Assembly: GCA_038255145.1 (NCBI GenBank)
Contig: JBBSLP010000008.1
Coordinates: 1 to 64,000 of the forward strand
Direction: 5' to 3'
Origin: WHTX01 sp038255145
GTDB taxonomy: Bacteria > Actinomycetota > Acidimicrobiia > Acidimicrobiales > CAIXPF01
DNA length: 64,000 nt
Positions 51,390 to 60,289 of the stretch are shown in pieces. Position 1 is the stretch's first letter; every line of letters starts with the position of its first letter. Below the pieces are notes generated by a model, which saw only the letters and a program-made list of their open reading frames with translations, was not told the DNA's origin and made no database searches. The position numbers were made by a program, and so were the translations under genes.

Positions 51390-53315
51390 TCAGGCCGGCC
51401 GCAGGTGCAGGAGGTGGGCGGCCTGGTAGGCCGGATCGAGCCGCACCCAGGGGAAGCGGTCGTCCCACGTGTAGGTGGTGCCGGTGAGCTCGTCGTGGGC
51501 GGTGACGGGACCCTCCGGGAGGCCCACGGCGGCCAGGTCGAGGTCGAGGTGGCCGGCCTGCGGTGACCACGGGTCGAGGTTCACCACCAGCAGCACCACG
51601 TCGCCCCCGGGGGTGCCGTCGGTCTTGGAGTACACCAGCAGCTGGTCGTTGGCCGAGCCGTGGAAGCGGATGGTGCGCATGGTGCGCAGGGCCTTGTGCC
51701 GGCGGCGGCTGGCGTTCACCGCGGCGATCAGCCCGTCGAGGTTGGGCTGCTCGGCGAAGTCCCGCTCGACGATCTGGTACTTCTCCGAGTTGAAGTACTC
51801 GGTGTTGTCGGGCGACGCCGGCAGGTTCTCCCCCAGCTCGAAGCCCGAGTAGATGCCGTAGTTGGGCGACAGGGTGGCGGCGAGCACGAAGCGCAGGGCG
51901 AAGGCCGACAGGGGCCCGTCGCGCAGCACCCCTTCGAGGATGTCGGGGGTGTTGGGCCACAGGTTGGCCCGCATGGTGTCCACCAGCGGCGGGGTCGACA
52001 GCTCGGTCAGGTACTCGGTGAGCTCGTCGCGGCTGTGGCGCCAGGTGAAGTAGCTGTAGCTCTGGGTGAAGCCCACGTCGGCCAGCCGCTGCATGCGGGG
52101 CGGGTCGGTGAACGCCTCGGCCAGGAAGATCAGGTCAGGGTGCTCGGCGTGGACCGAGGAGATGAGCCACTCCCAGAAGGCGAAGGGCTTGGTGTGGGGG
52201 TTGTCGACCCGGAAGTTGCGCACCCCGAGGTCGACCCAGTGGAGCAGCGCCTCCCGGCACGCCTTCCACAGCGCCTTGCGGTCGGCCTTGTCCTCGGGCC
52301 AGAAGTTGATGGGGTAGATGTCCTGGTACTTCTTGGGCGGGTTCTCGGCGTAGCGGATGCTGCCGTCGGGCAGGCTCGAGAACCACTCGGGGTGGTCACG
52401 CACCCAGGGGTGGTCGGGCGAGCACTGCAGGGCGAAGTCGAGGGACACCTCGAGGCCGTGGCGGCCGGCCGCCTCGAGCAGGGCCACCAGGTCGGCCTCG
52501 GTCCCGAGGTCGGGGTGGATGGCGTCGTGGCCGCCCTCGACCCCGCCGATGGCCCACGGGCTGCCGGGATCCGTGGGCTCGGGATCGAGCGTGTTGCCGG
52601 GGCCCTTGCGGTGGGCCACGCCGATGGGGTGGATGGGGGGCAGGTAGAGCACGTCGAAGCCCAGGGCCTCGAGCCGGGGCAACTGGTCGATGACGCCGCG
52701 GAAGCCCCCGTAGGACCGGGGGAACAGCTCGTACCAGGCCGACGCACCGGCCCGTTCCCGGTCCACCCACAGCTCGACCTCGGCATCGGACAGGTCCCAG
52801 TCGGGCACCACGTCCTCGCTGGCCGCGACCACGTCGGGCGACAGGCCGGCGGCCAGGCGGGTGTCGACGGACGATGAGGCGTCGCGCAGGCCCCGGGCCG
52901 CCCCCTGGAGCAGGGAGGCGACCACGGCGTTGGCGGCCCGGTCGGACAGGTGGTCGAGGTGGATGGCGCCGACCTCGAGCTCCACGGTCAGGTCCTGGCC
53001 CGCCACGGCCCGCTTGACCACGTCGCGGCGCCAGGAGCCGAAGCGGTCGGTCCACGCCTGGACGACGACCCGGTGGCAGCCGACCTCGGTGGCGGTCAGC
53101 TCGCCGGCGTAGCGGCTCAGCTCGGTGAGCTCGAGCCGGGTCCGGCTGCGACGGCCCGACGGGCCCGTCCACGTGACCGCCGCCCCGAGCTCGTCGTGGC
53201 CGTCCTTGATGATCTGGGCCAGCACGGGCGTGGCCTCGCCCACCGTGGCCTTGGCCGGCCACTCGCCGGTGGCGGTCCGGGGGCCGAGGATGTCGATGAG
53301 CACGGGCTGGAGCAC
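51390..53315 (-). CDS. glgE: Alpha-1,4-glucan:maltose-1-phosphate maltosyltransferase (GH13_3)
   Basis: GlgE extends alpha-1,4-glucan with maltose from maltose-1-phosphate. The 641-residue protein has the N-terminal beta domain, ASAWYELFPRSYGGFRGVID, YLPPIHPIGVAHRKGPGN, the nucleophile aspartate in GVRNFRVDNPHTKPFAFWEW, the acid glutamate in LIFLAEAFTDPPRM, and SPNYGIYSGFELGEN, all typical of GlgE. It lies 1.6 kb from treS-mak-glgB on the same strand with the FG-GAP gene between. GTG at 53315 has TAAGAC 7 nt upstream, close to the leaderless pattern. It is a recognised target class in mycobacteria. Confidence 0.97.
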   Translation of the reverse strand: MLQPVLIDILGPRTATGEWPAKATVGEATPVLAQIIKDGHDELGAAVTWTGPSGRRSRTRLELTELSRYAGELTATEVGCHRVVVQAWTDRFGSWRRDVVKRAVAGQDLTVELEVGAIHLDHLSDRAANAVVASLLQGAARGLRDASSSVDTRLAAGLSPDVVAASEDVVPDWDLSDAEVELWVDRERAGASAWYELFPRSYGGFRGVIDQLPRLEALGFDVLYLPPIHPIGVAHRKGPGNTLDPEPTDPGSPWAIGGVEGGHDAIHPDLGTEADLVALLEAAGRHGLEVSLDFALQCSPDHPWVRDHPEWFSSLPDGSIRYAENPPKKYQDIYPINFWPEDKADRKALWKACREALLHWVDLGVRNFRVDNPHTKPFAFWEWLISSVHAEHPDLIFLAEAFTDPPRMQRLADVGFTQSYSYFTWRHSRDELTEYLTELSTPPLVDTMRANLWPNTPDILEGVLRDGPLSAFALRFVLAATLSPNYGIYSGFELGENLPASPDNTEYFNSEKYQIVERDFAEQPNLDGLIAAVNASRRRHKALRTMRTIRFHGSANDQLLVYSKTDGTPGGDVVLLVVNLDPWSPQAGHLDLDLAAVGLPEGPVTAHDELTGTTYTWDDRFPWVRLDPAYQAAHLLHLRPA

Positions 53316-53446
53316 GGATCCAGTCTTACCCCGATGGGGCCGGACCGATCACCACGAAGTTCCAGCCCGTCAGCAGATGACGCCGCCGCGCCCTCCGGAT
53401 GACGCCGGGACGCCACCCCGGCGACACCTCGACGATGCCCCGGGCG

Positions 53447-54247
53447 TCACCGGTGGCCCTGGCCCAGGGCGAGGTCGAGCACGGCCGCCGGTCGCTCGAC
53501 GTGGGCGTTGTGCCCGGCGCCGGCGATGACCATGGGGTCGACCCCGATGGCGGTGATGTCCTCGTCGCTGACCATGGTGTCGGTCTCGCCCCGGGCCAGC
53601 ACCACCGGCTTGTGGCCCAGGCGCACGAGCTCGTCCATGGACGGCACGAAGTCGGGGAAGCTGGCCGGGTCGTGAGCCAGGCGCCACGGCCGGTCGGCGG
53701 GGGCGCCACCGTCCCCATGGCCATCGAGTTCACCGTCGAGGGTGACGCCGCCGTCGCACAGCGGCGAGGCCGGGTTGAGCACGCCGGCCAGGCCGTTGAC
53801 CAGCACGAAGCGGGCCGCAGCCTGGTCCCGGGTGGCGAAGCGGGCCGGGGGCTTGGCCCGCAGCACCGCCATCTGCTCGAGGTCGCCCGTGGTCCACGCC
53901 GTCTTGATGCCCACGCCCACCACGCCGGCCACCTCGAGGCCGAACCAGCCGGTGGCCAGGGTCAGGCCGATGGCTCCGCCCAGCGAGTGACCCAGGGCGA
54001 CGACGGGCGCGTCGCCGACCATGGGGGCCACGGTGTCGGCCACCGCCGCGGCGTAGTCGCCCGGCTCGTAGAGGCTGGCCCGGCGCGACCGACCGTGGCC
54101 GATGAGGTCGGGGGCGATCCACGGCCCCGGCCAGCGCAGTTCGGCCTCCTCGATCACCCCCTGCCACAGGTCGGCCGTGCCACCCAGTCCGTGCAGCAGG
54201 AGCAGTACCGGACCGTTGCCGGCACCGCCCGATCGAAGCCAGAGCAT
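53447..54247 (-). CDS. Alpha/beta hydrolase
   Basis: The 266-residue protein has the alpha/beta-hydrolase fold: VLLLLHGLGGTADLWQGVIE with the oxyanion region, APDLIGHGRSRRASLYEPGDY, the nucleophile elbow VALGHSLGGAIGLTLATG (Ser), an acid aspartate in GETDTMVSDEDI and the histidine in GAGHNAHVERP. A cap domain lies between residues 120 and 190. It could be an esterase, lipase or haloalkane-type hydrolase; the substrate is open. ATG at 54247 is divergent by 38 nt from the decayed esterase gene. Confidence 0.85.
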   Translation of the reverse strand: MLWLRSGGAGNGPVLLLLHGLGGTADLWQGVIEEAELRWPGPWIAPDLIGHGRSRRASLYEPGDYAAAVADTVAPMVGDAPVVALGHSLGGAIGLTLATGWFGLEVAGVVGVGIKTAWTTGDLEQMAVLRAKPPARFATRDQAAARFVLVNGLAGVLNPASPLCDGGVTLDGELDGHGDGGAPADRPWRLAHDPASFPDFVPSMDELVRLGHKPVVLARGETDTMVSDEDITAIGVDPMVIAGAGHNAHVERPAAVLDLALGQGHR

Positions 54248-54285
54248 GCCTAGAGTCTGGCCGTTTCCGAGGGGGAGGACGACCG

Positions 54286-54710
54286 ATGCCCGTCGATGCC
54301 GAGACCCAGACCCTGCTGGACCTCATCGCCGGTGGTCGTCTACTTCCACGGTGGCGGCTGGGTCATCGGCGACCTCGACAGCGACGACCCCATCTGCCGC
54401 TCGTTGGCCGAACTGACCGGGGCCGTGGTGGTCTCGGTCACCTACCGCCACGCCCCCGAGGACCCCTTCCCCCCCGTCGAGGACGCCCCCGTCGAGGACG
54501 CCCATGCGGCGCTGGTGGGGGTGGCCGAGCACGCGGCCGAGCTCGGCGGTGACCGGCCCGGGTGGCCGTGGCCGGCTGGTCGGCCGGGGGCAACCTGGCC
54601 GCGGTGACCGCCCCGGGCCACGTGCTCACCGCCAACGTCATGGGCTGGTTCTGCGGGCCGAGGCCGCCCACCGCTTCGTGGCCGACTTCCTGGTGTCGGT
54701 CCTGACCTGA
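54286..54710 (+). pseudogene. Decayed HSL-family (GDXG) esterase
   Basis: Pieces of one hormone-sensitive-lipase-type esterase lie in order but in three frames. An N-terminus MPVDAETQTLLDLIAGG starts at 54286 after a good GGGGGAGGA site; then a shift leads to VVYFHGGGWVIGDLDSDDP and VTYRHAPEDPFPP in a second frame (about 54331-54563); a return to the first frame gives VAVAGWSAGGNLAAVTA, where the usual GDSAGG reads GWSAGG; after a gap comes LTANVMGWF and, in the third frame, AEAAHRFVADFLVSVLT to a TGA at 54708. Large internal parts are missing, including about 50 residues near the start and the region before the C-terminus. Intact relatives are about 300 residues. No active enzyme can be made. 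Confidence 0.85.
54473..54502 (+). repeat. 15-bp tandem duplication in the esterase remnant
   Basis: cccgtcgaggacgcc occurs twice in direct tandem (54473-54487 and 54488-54502), giving PVEDAPVEDA where relatives have one copy. Confidence 0.85.
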
Positions 54711-54800
54711 ACCCCTCGGATCGGGGCGGGGCCAGGGCGAAGAAGCCCTGTTCCTGACACCACTATGAATGCCGCCGCGACCGCTCGGCGAAGCGGTCTG

Positions 54801-54806
54801 TAGCGT
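54801..54806 (+). promoter_or_regulatory. -10 box of glgP
   Basis: TAGCGT, 9 nt before the ATG at 54816, without a Shine-Dalgarno. Confidence 0.5.
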
Positions 54807-54815
54807 TGACCGACG

Positions 54816-57326
54816 ATGAAGGCCGTGCAGAGCTTCACCGTCCGCCCCCACCTGCCCGATGGGCTCGTGGGGCTCGCCCGCGTGGCCCACAACCTCCGCT
54901 GGACGTGGCACCGTCAATCCCGCCACCTGTTCAGCTGGGCCGACCCGATCGTCTGGGAGGACAGCCACGACCCCGTGCACCTCCTGGGCAGCCTGAGCCC
55001 CAGCCGTCTCGACGAGCTGGCCTCCGATCCGTCCTTCCTCGCGGCCCTGGCCGCGGTGGAGCACGACCTCGACACCTACCTCTCCGAGCCCCGGTGGTTC
55101 CAGGAGCGCACCGACAGCCCCCTGTCGGCCATCGCCTACTTCTCCCCCGAGTTCGGCATCTCCGAGGCCCTGCCCCAGTACTCGGGCGGCCTGGGGGTGC
55201 TGGCTGGGGACCACCTCAAGGCGGCGTCGGACCTGGGCCTGCCCATCGTGGGCATCGGCCTCTTCTACCGCCACGGCTACTTCCGCCAGGCCCTCTCGGT
55301 CGACGGCTGGCAGCAGGAGCGCTACCCCGACCTCGACCCGTACTCGCTGGCCCTCAAGCTGTGCGAGCCCACGGTGACCGTGGACCTGGCCGGCCAGGCC
55401 TGCGTGGCCCGCATCTGGCGGGCCGACGTGGGTCGGGTGCGCCTGTACCTGCTCGACACCGACGTGGACGAGAACCCACCCGAGCTGCGGGTCATCACCG
55501 ACCGCCTCTACGGCGGGGACACCGAACACCGCCTGCGCCAGGAGATCATCCTCGGCATCGGCGGCGTCAAGGCCCTCAAGGCCGTGGGCGAGACCTGCCA
55601 GCTGTTCCACACCAACGAGGGCCATGCCGGCTTCCTGGGCCTGGAACGGGTGCGCAACCTGGTCATCGACGGGGGCCTGAGCTTCGCCGAGGCCGTCGAG
55701 GTGGCTCGGGCCGGATCGCTGTTCACCACCCACACCCCGGTCCCCGCCGGCATCGACCGGTTCCCGCTCGAGCTCATCGAGAAGTACTTCTCGGGCTGGG
55801 CCGCCGAGCTGGGCCTCGACGTCTACGAGCTGATCGCCCTGGGCCACCGCCCCGGCGACGCCGCCGACGAGCGCTTCAACATGGCCGTCATGGGCCTGCG
55901 CCTGGCCGCCCGCTCCAACGGGGTGTCCGCCCTGCACGGGGCGGTCAGTCGGGACATGTTCGCCGACCTGTGGCCCGGTGCCCCCGAGCGCGAGGTGCCC
56001 ATCACCTCCATCACCAACGGCGTGCACGGCGAGACCTGGGTGTCCGACGAGGTCGACGAGCTGCTCACCAAGTGGGTCGGCCCCGAGTGGGACATCGCCG
56101 CCACCGCCGATTGGGACAACGTCATGGGCGTGCCCCCCGCCGAGGTGTGGGCGGCCCGCCGCAAGGGCACCGAGCGCCTCACCGCCTTCGTGCGCGAGCG
56201 GCTGCACCACAGCGAGGTGCAGCGGGGCATGTCGGCCTCGGACGCGGCGTGGACCTCCAACGCGCTGGATCCCGACGTGCTCACCGTGTGCTTCTCCCGG
56301 CGCTTCGCCACCTACAAGCGGGCCACCCTGCTGCTGTCCCAGCCCGAGAGGCTGCGGGCCCTGCTCCTCGATGCGGACCGCCCCGTGCAGTTCGTCTTCG
56401 CCGGCAAGGCCCACCCCGCCGACGAGGGGGGCAAGGAGCTGATCCGCCAGATCGTGCAGTACTCCCACGACCTCGGCATCCGCCACCGCTTCGCCTTCAT
56501 CGACGATTACGACATGTCCGTGGCCCGGCCCATCTACCAGGGGGCCGACGTGTGGCTGAACACACCCCGGCGCCCGCTCGAGGCCTGTGGCACGTCGGGC
56601 GAGAAGGCGGCCCTCAACGGCGCGCTGAACTGCTCCATCCTCGACGGCTGGTGGGCCGAGATGTTCACCGGCGACAACGGCTGGGCCATCACCTCGGCCG
56701 AGCAGGTCGAGGACCTGGCCCGCCGCGACCAGCTCGAGGCCGACAGCCTCTTCGGGCTCTTCGAACAGCAGATCGTGCCGTTGTTCTACGGCCGCGACGC
56801 CTCGGGGGTGCCCGAGGGCTGGGTGGACCGCATGAAGACGGCGTGGCGGACCCTGGGTCCCCAGGTGGTGGCGGCCCGCATGGTGCGCGACTACACCGAG
56901 CAGCTCTACGAGCCCCTGGCCGCCCGGGCCGAGCACCTGTGGGCCAGCGATAACCGCCTGGCCCGTGACCTGGTGTCGTGGAAGTCCCGGGTGGTGGCCG
57001 ACTGGGCCGACGTCTCGGTGATGAAGGTGTCCGACAGCGTCGAGGTCACCGACCTGGGCCAGTCCCAGACCGTGTCGGCCCACGTCTCCCACGGCGGGCT
57101 CGATCCCGTCGATCTGGCCGTGCAGCTGCTGCACGGCCCCGTGGGCGAGGCCGACGAGCTCATCGACCCCGTGGTCACGGCCATGGTGGCCAACGGGCCC
57201 GACGGCCACTACAGCGGCAGCTTCGAGCCGGGCCAGGCCGGGCGCTACGGCTTCACCGTGCGCATCGTCCCCGCCCACACCGACCTGGTCACCCCGGTCG
57301 AGCTGGGCCGGGTGGCCTGGGCCTGA
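54816..57326 (+). CDS. glgP: Alpha-glucan phosphorylase
   Basis: GlgP cleaves glucose from alpha-1,4-glucan with phosphate, giving glucose-1-phosphate; GlgP can act on the polymer made by GlgE and GlgB. The 836-residue protein starts with the short N-terminal domain (LPDGLVGLARVAHNLRWTWH), as in actinobacterial GT35 members, then AYFSPEFGISEALPQYSGGL, SRRFATYKRATLLL and the PLP-lysine region CGTSGEKAALNGALNCSILD, where the lysine is kept and the usual Met/Gln before it is Glu. The C-terminal 100 residues form an extra beta domain. ATG at 54816 follows TAGCGT at 9 nt. Confidence 0.95.
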   Translation: MKAVQSFTVRPHLPDGLVGLARVAHNLRWTWHRQSRHLFSWADPIVWEDSHDPVHLLGSLSPSRLDELASDPSFLAALAAVEHDLDTYLSEPRWFQERTDSPLSAIAYFSPEFGISEALPQYSGGLGVLAGDHLKAASDLGLPIVGIGLFYRHGYFRQALSVDGWQQERYPDLDPYSLALKLCEPTVTVDLAGQACVARIWRADVGRVRLYLLDTDVDENPPELRVITDRLYGGDTEHRLRQEIILGIGGVKALKAVGETCQLFHTNEGHAGFLGLERVRNLVIDGGLSFAEAVEVARAGSLFTTHTPVPAGIDRFPLELIEKYFSGWAAELGLDVYELIALGHRPGDAADERFNMAVMGLRLAARSNGVSALHGAVSRDMFADLWPGAPEREVPITSITNGVHGETWVSDEVDELLTKWVGPEWDIAATADWDNVMGVPPAEVWAARRKGTERLTAFVRERLHHSEVQRGMSASDAAWTSNALDPDVLTVCFSRRFATYKRATLLLSQPERLRALLLDADRPVQFVFAGKAHPADEGGKELIRQIVQYSHDLGIRHRFAFIDDYDMSVARPIYQGADVWLNTPRRPLEACGTSGEKAALNGALNCSILDGWWAEMFTGDNGWAITSAEQVEDLARRDQLEADSLFGLFEQQIVPLFYGRDASGVPEGWVDRMKTAWRTLGPQVVAARMVRDYTEQLYEPLAARAEHLWASDNRLARDLVSWKSRVVADWADVSVMKVSDSVEVTDLGQSQTVSAHVSHGGLDPVDLAVQLLHGPVGEADELIDPVVTAMVANGPDGHYSGSFEPGQAGRYGFTVRIVPAHTDLVTPVELGRVAWA

Positions 57327-57359
57327 GCGCCCCGACCACGCTGACCCGGAGACGAACGC

Positions 57360-57388
57360 GGGGTGGGTGCCGGTCCGGCGCCCACCCC
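57360..57388. terminator. Bidirectional hairpin terminator
   Basis: GGGGTGGG (57360-57367) pairs with CCCACCCC (57381-57388), with an inner GCC/GGC extension. It lies between glgP (ends 57326) and the convergent enoyl-CoA hydratase gene (ends 57397). Confidence 0.65.
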
Positions 57389-57396
57389 CTGTCCGT

Positions 57397-58173
57397 TCAG
57401 CGGCCGGTGAAGGTGGCCTTGCCCGGGCCGTGCTCGAGGAAGCTCTTGACGCCGATCTGGCCGTCCTCGGTGGCGAAGGTGGCGGCGAACAGCTCCTGCT
57501 CCAGGCGCAGCCCCGACAGCAGGGGCCCCTCGAGGCCCTCGTCGATGGCCCGTTTGGCCGCGGCCTGGGCCAGGAGCGGCCCCGCCGCGTAGCTGGCCGC
57601 CAGCTCCAGCACCCGGGTGTGGAGCTGCTCGTGCTCGACCACCTCGTCAGCCAGGCCGATGCGCAGGGCCTCCTCGGCCCGCACCTGGCGGCCCGACATG
57701 ACCAGCTCCTTGGCCCGGGCCGCACCGATGAGCCGGGGCAGGCGCTGGGTGCCACCGGCCCCGGGGATGATGCCGAGCAGGATCTCGGGCTGGCCGAAGA
57801 CGGCCTTGGTGGACACGACGCGGAAGTCGCAGGCCAGGGCCAGCTCGCAGCCGCCACCCAGGGCGTAGCCGGCCACCGCCGCGATGGTCAGGCGGGGCAG
57901 CGCGGCCAGGCCGTTGAAGGCCCGGGTGAAGCAGGCGCCGAAGCTGCGGGCCTCGTCGGGGCCACCGAAGCGGCTGATGTCGGCGCCGGCGGCGAACACG
58001 CGCTCGCCACCGGTGACGACCACGGCGCCGGGCAGGTCGTCGGCCAGGCCCTCGACCACCTCGGCCAATTGGGTCAGCAGCTCGGGGCTGAGCGCGTTGA
58101 CCTTGGGGTTGTTGAGGGTGATCACGGCGACACCATCGGCGCGCCGCTCGAGGTCGACCAGGGAGGTGCTCAT
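57397..58173 (-). CDS. Enoyl-CoA hydratase/isomerase family protein
   Basis: The 258-residue crotonase has VAVITLNNPKVNALSPELL, the oxyanion-hole region VFAAGADISRFGG, the first catalytic glutamate in GYALGGGCELALACDF and the second in VFGQPEILLGIIPGAGGTQRLPR, so hydration of enoyl-CoA is expected. The C-terminal FLEHGPGKATFTGR is typical. It acts in fatty acid or related acyl-CoA breakdown. ATG at 58173 is preferred because TACGGT lies 8 nt upstream. The crotonase on the same strand 73 nt away is clearly different. Confidence 0.92.
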   Translation of the reverse strand: MSTSLVDLERRADGVAVITLNNPKVNALSPELLTQLAEVVEGLADDLPGAVVVTGGERVFAAGADISRFGGPDEARSFGACFTRAFNGLAALPRLTIAAVAGYALGGGCELALACDFRVVSTKAVFGQPEILLGIIPGAGGTQRLPRLIGAARAKELVMSGRQVRAEEALRIGLADEVVEHEQLHTRVLELAASYAAGPLLAQAAAKRAIDEGLEGPLLSGLRLEQELFAATFATEDGQIGVKSFLEHGPGKATFTGR

Positions 58174-58181
58174 GGTCGGCG

Positions 58182-58187
58182 ACCGTA
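58182..58187 (-). promoter_or_regulatory. -10 box of the enoyl-CoA hydratase gene
   Basis: TACGGT on the minus strand, 8 nt before the ATG at 58173, without a Shine-Dalgarno. Confidence 0.5.
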
Positions 58188-58245
58188 GCCCAGCACCCCT
58201 CGCCATCGCCCGGGAGCGCTCCCGGGCGATGCGTCGGCGCCTGGG

Positions 58246-59040
58246 TCAGCGGCCGATGAACTTGGGCTTGCGCTTCTCGTTGAAGGCGGCGACGGCTTCC
58301 TTGTTGTCGGCGGTGTGGAAGCACTCCTCCTCGAGGGCGAGGGAGTAGGGCACCACCGTGCTCGAGATCGACCGCATCCAGACGTTGATGGCCATCTTGG
58401 AGGCGGTGATGGCCACACTGGGGCCGGTGGCCAGGCGGGTGGCGATCTCCAGGGCCCGGTCCAGCAGCTTGTCGTCGTCGACCACGAAGTTGACCAGGCC
58501 GATGCGCTCGGCCTCGGCCGAGTCCACCCGGTCCCCGGTCATGAGGAAGTACTTGGCCTTGTTGACCCCGATGAGCAGGGGCCAGATGAGCTGGCCACCG
58601 TCACCGGCACCGATGCCCATGACCACGTGGGTGTCGGCGAACACGGCCGAGCGGCCAGCCACGACCACGTCGCACAAGAGCGCCACCGTGGCCCCCAGGC
58701 CCATGGCGTAGCCGTTGACGGCGGAGATGACAGGGGTGCGGCACTCGAGCAGGTGGTCGACGATGCGTCGGGCCTCTTCCATGGCCGGGGTGCCGTGGCC
58801 GCCGATGGGGGTGCCACCGGGCGAGAAGTCGCCGCCGGCGCAGAAGGCCCGGCCGGCCCCGGTGATGACCAGGGCCCGCACGGCGGGGTCCGAGTCCACG
58901 TCGCGGGGCAGGGTGGACAGCTCGTGGTGCAGCCGGCCGTTGACGGCGTTGAGCCGCTCGGGCCGGTTCAGCGTGGCCACGGCGACGCCGTCGACCCGCT
59001 TCTCGATGGCGATGGTCTGGTAGTTCTCCTGGTCGAGCAC
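58246..59040 (-). CDS. Crotonase family protein lacking both hydratase glutamates
   Basis: The 264-residue protein has the crotonase fold, with VAVATLNRPERLNAVNGRL and RAFCAGGDFSPGG. But where hydratases have GGGCELAL this one has GLGATVAL (Glu replaced by Thr118), and where they have the second Glu it reads FADTHVVMGIGAGDGG (His138), with Asp147 near the GG. Enoyl-CoA hydration is therefore unlikely; an isomerase, thioesterase or decarboxylase-like reaction through the oxyanion hole is possible. GTG at 59040 is preceded by GAGGGGGG. It lies upstream of the true hydratase on the same strand. Confidence 0.88.
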   Translation of the reverse strand: MLDQENYQTIAIEKRVDGVAVATLNRPERLNAVNGRLHHELSTLPRDVDSDPAVRALVITGAGRAFCAGGDFSPGGTPIGGHGTPAMEEARRIVDHLLECRTPVISAVNGYAMGLGATVALLCDVVVAGRSAVFADTHVVMGIGAGDGGQLIWPLLIGVNKAKYFLMTGDRVDSAEAERIGLVNFVVDDDKLLDRALEIATRLATGPSVAITASKMAINVWMRSISSTVVPYSLALEEECFHTADNKEAVAAFNEKRKPKFIGR

Positions 59041-59126
59041 AGGCCCCCCTCGGTGTCGTTCGGGTTACACGATGGCACGGACCGCCGACATGCGCTCCGA
59101 TTGGCGTCAAGCGGGTCGGTGGTCTC

Positions 59127-59132
59127 TAACGT
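59127..59132 (+). promoter_or_regulatory. -10 box of the 58-residue protein gene
   Basis: TAACGT, 7 nt before the GTG at 59140, without a Shine-Dalgarno. Confidence 0.4.
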
Positions 59133-59139
59133 GAGCGTC

Positions 59140-59316
59140 GTGGCGCAGTGCACCGCCGACGGCGGCATCATCGAAGAACGCATCCGCGAGCTGAACGGCG
59201 TGGTCGGCCATGCCGTCGCCCAGGGCGATTGGCGTTGCGCGGCGGCGGCAGCCGAGCGCCTGTCCCGGTTGTGCCTGGCCCACGTCCGCGCCGCCGGCAA
59301 CCGCCCCGAGGTCTGA
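59140..59316 (+). CDS. Small protein of unknown function, 58 residues
   Basis: This short frame has good codon use for the region and ends at a TGA 3 nt before the convergent meaB stop. The product is helical and amphipathic in appearance (GGIIEERIRELNGVVGHAVA, then WRCAAAAAERLSRLCLAHVR) with three cysteines. GTG at 59140 is preferred to GTG at 59131 because TAACGT lies 7 nt upstream. I do not recognise a family. It is divergent from the crotonase at 59040. Confidence 0.5.
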   Translation: MAQCTADGGIIEERIRELNGVVGHAVAQGDWRCAAAAAERLSRLCLAHVRAAGNRPEV

Positions 59317-59319
59317 CCC

Positions 59320-60279
59320 TCAGGCCGTGACCCGCTCGAGGACGGCATCGGCCGCCGTCCACGGATCGACCTGGCGCGCCTCGAGCTGGGCCCGCAACTC
59401 GATGAGACCGGGCTCACCCCACAGGGCGTCGGTGCGGGCGTGCAGGGTCTCGATGACGATGCGGCGCAGTTCCTCGTCGAGACGGGCCTTGCGTCGCTTG
59501 GCCAGCTCGCCCGAGGTCACGAGGTGCTCGCCGTGGCCCCGGATGGCGGCCCACAGTGCGGCCACCCCGTCGCCGCTCGTGGCCACGGTCTCGACGATCT
59601 CGGGCCGCCAGCTGCCGTGGGGCGACAGGTCGAGCATCTGCTCGAGGTCGCGGCGAGCGTCCGACGCCCCCTTGCGGTCGGCCTTGTTGACGACGAACAC
59701 GTCCGCCACCTCCATGAGCCCGGCCTTGTTGGCCTGCACGGCGTCCCCCCAGCCCGGGGTGACCACTACCACGGTGGTGTCGGCCGCCCCCGCCACCTCG
59801 ACCTCGACCTGGCCCACGCCCACGGTCTCGATGAGCACCCAGGGGAAGCCCACGGCGTCGAGCAGGCGCACGGCGGACGGTGCCGCCAGGGTGAGGCCGC
59901 CGAGGTGGCCCCGGGTGGCCATGGAGCGGATGAACACCCCCTTGTCGAGGAAGTGGTCCTGCATGCGCACCCGGTCACCGAGGATGGCGCCCCCGGAGAA
60001 GGGGGAAGACGGGTCGATGGCGAGCACGGCCACGTCGTGGCCCTCCTCGCGCACCGTGGCCACGAGCGAGCCGGTCAAGGTCGACTTGCCCGCCCCCGGC
60101 GATCCGGTGATGCCCACCGAGGTGGCCCCGCCGGCATGGGGATAGGCCAAGCGGCCGATCTCCCGGGAGCGGGGCCCACCCTGTTCCACCAGGGACAGCA
60201 GGCGCGCCAGCGCTCCCCGCCCCCCGTCTCGGGCGAGGTCGAGCAGTTCGGCGGGGTCGGCGCGACGCAGGGCTGTCAC
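59320..60279 (-). CDS. meaB: MeaB/ArgK-type GTPase, methylmalonyl-CoA mutase chaperone
   Basis: MeaB protects and reloads adenosylcobalamin-dependent methylmalonyl-CoA mutase. The 319-residue protein has the P-loop GITGSPGAGKSTLTG, the MeaB motifs LAIDPSSPFSGGAILGDRVR and FIRSMATRGHLGGL, the switch VLIETVGVGQVEVEVA and the base motif NKAD. No mutase subunit is in the window. GTG at 60279 is 10 nt after the NifU-like gene, so the two may be cotranscribed. The C-terminal dimerisation arm is present and length is normal. Confidence 0.94.
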   Translation of the reverse strand: MTALRRADPAELLDLARDGGRGALARLLSLVEQGGPRSREIGRLAYPHAGGATSVGITGSPGAGKSTLTGSLVATVREEGHDVAVLAIDPSSPFSGGAILGDRVRMQDHFLDKGVFIRSMATRGHLGGLTLAAPSAVRLLDAVGFPWVLIETVGVGQVEVEVAGAADTTVVVVTPGWGDAVQANKAGLMEVADVFVVNKADRKGASDARRDLEQMLDLSPHGSWRPEIVETVATSGDGVAALWAAIRGHGEHLVTSGELAKRRKARLDEELRRIVIETLHARTDALWGEPGLIELRAQLEARQVDPWTAADAVLERVTA

Positions 60280-60289
60280 GCCGCGGTGT

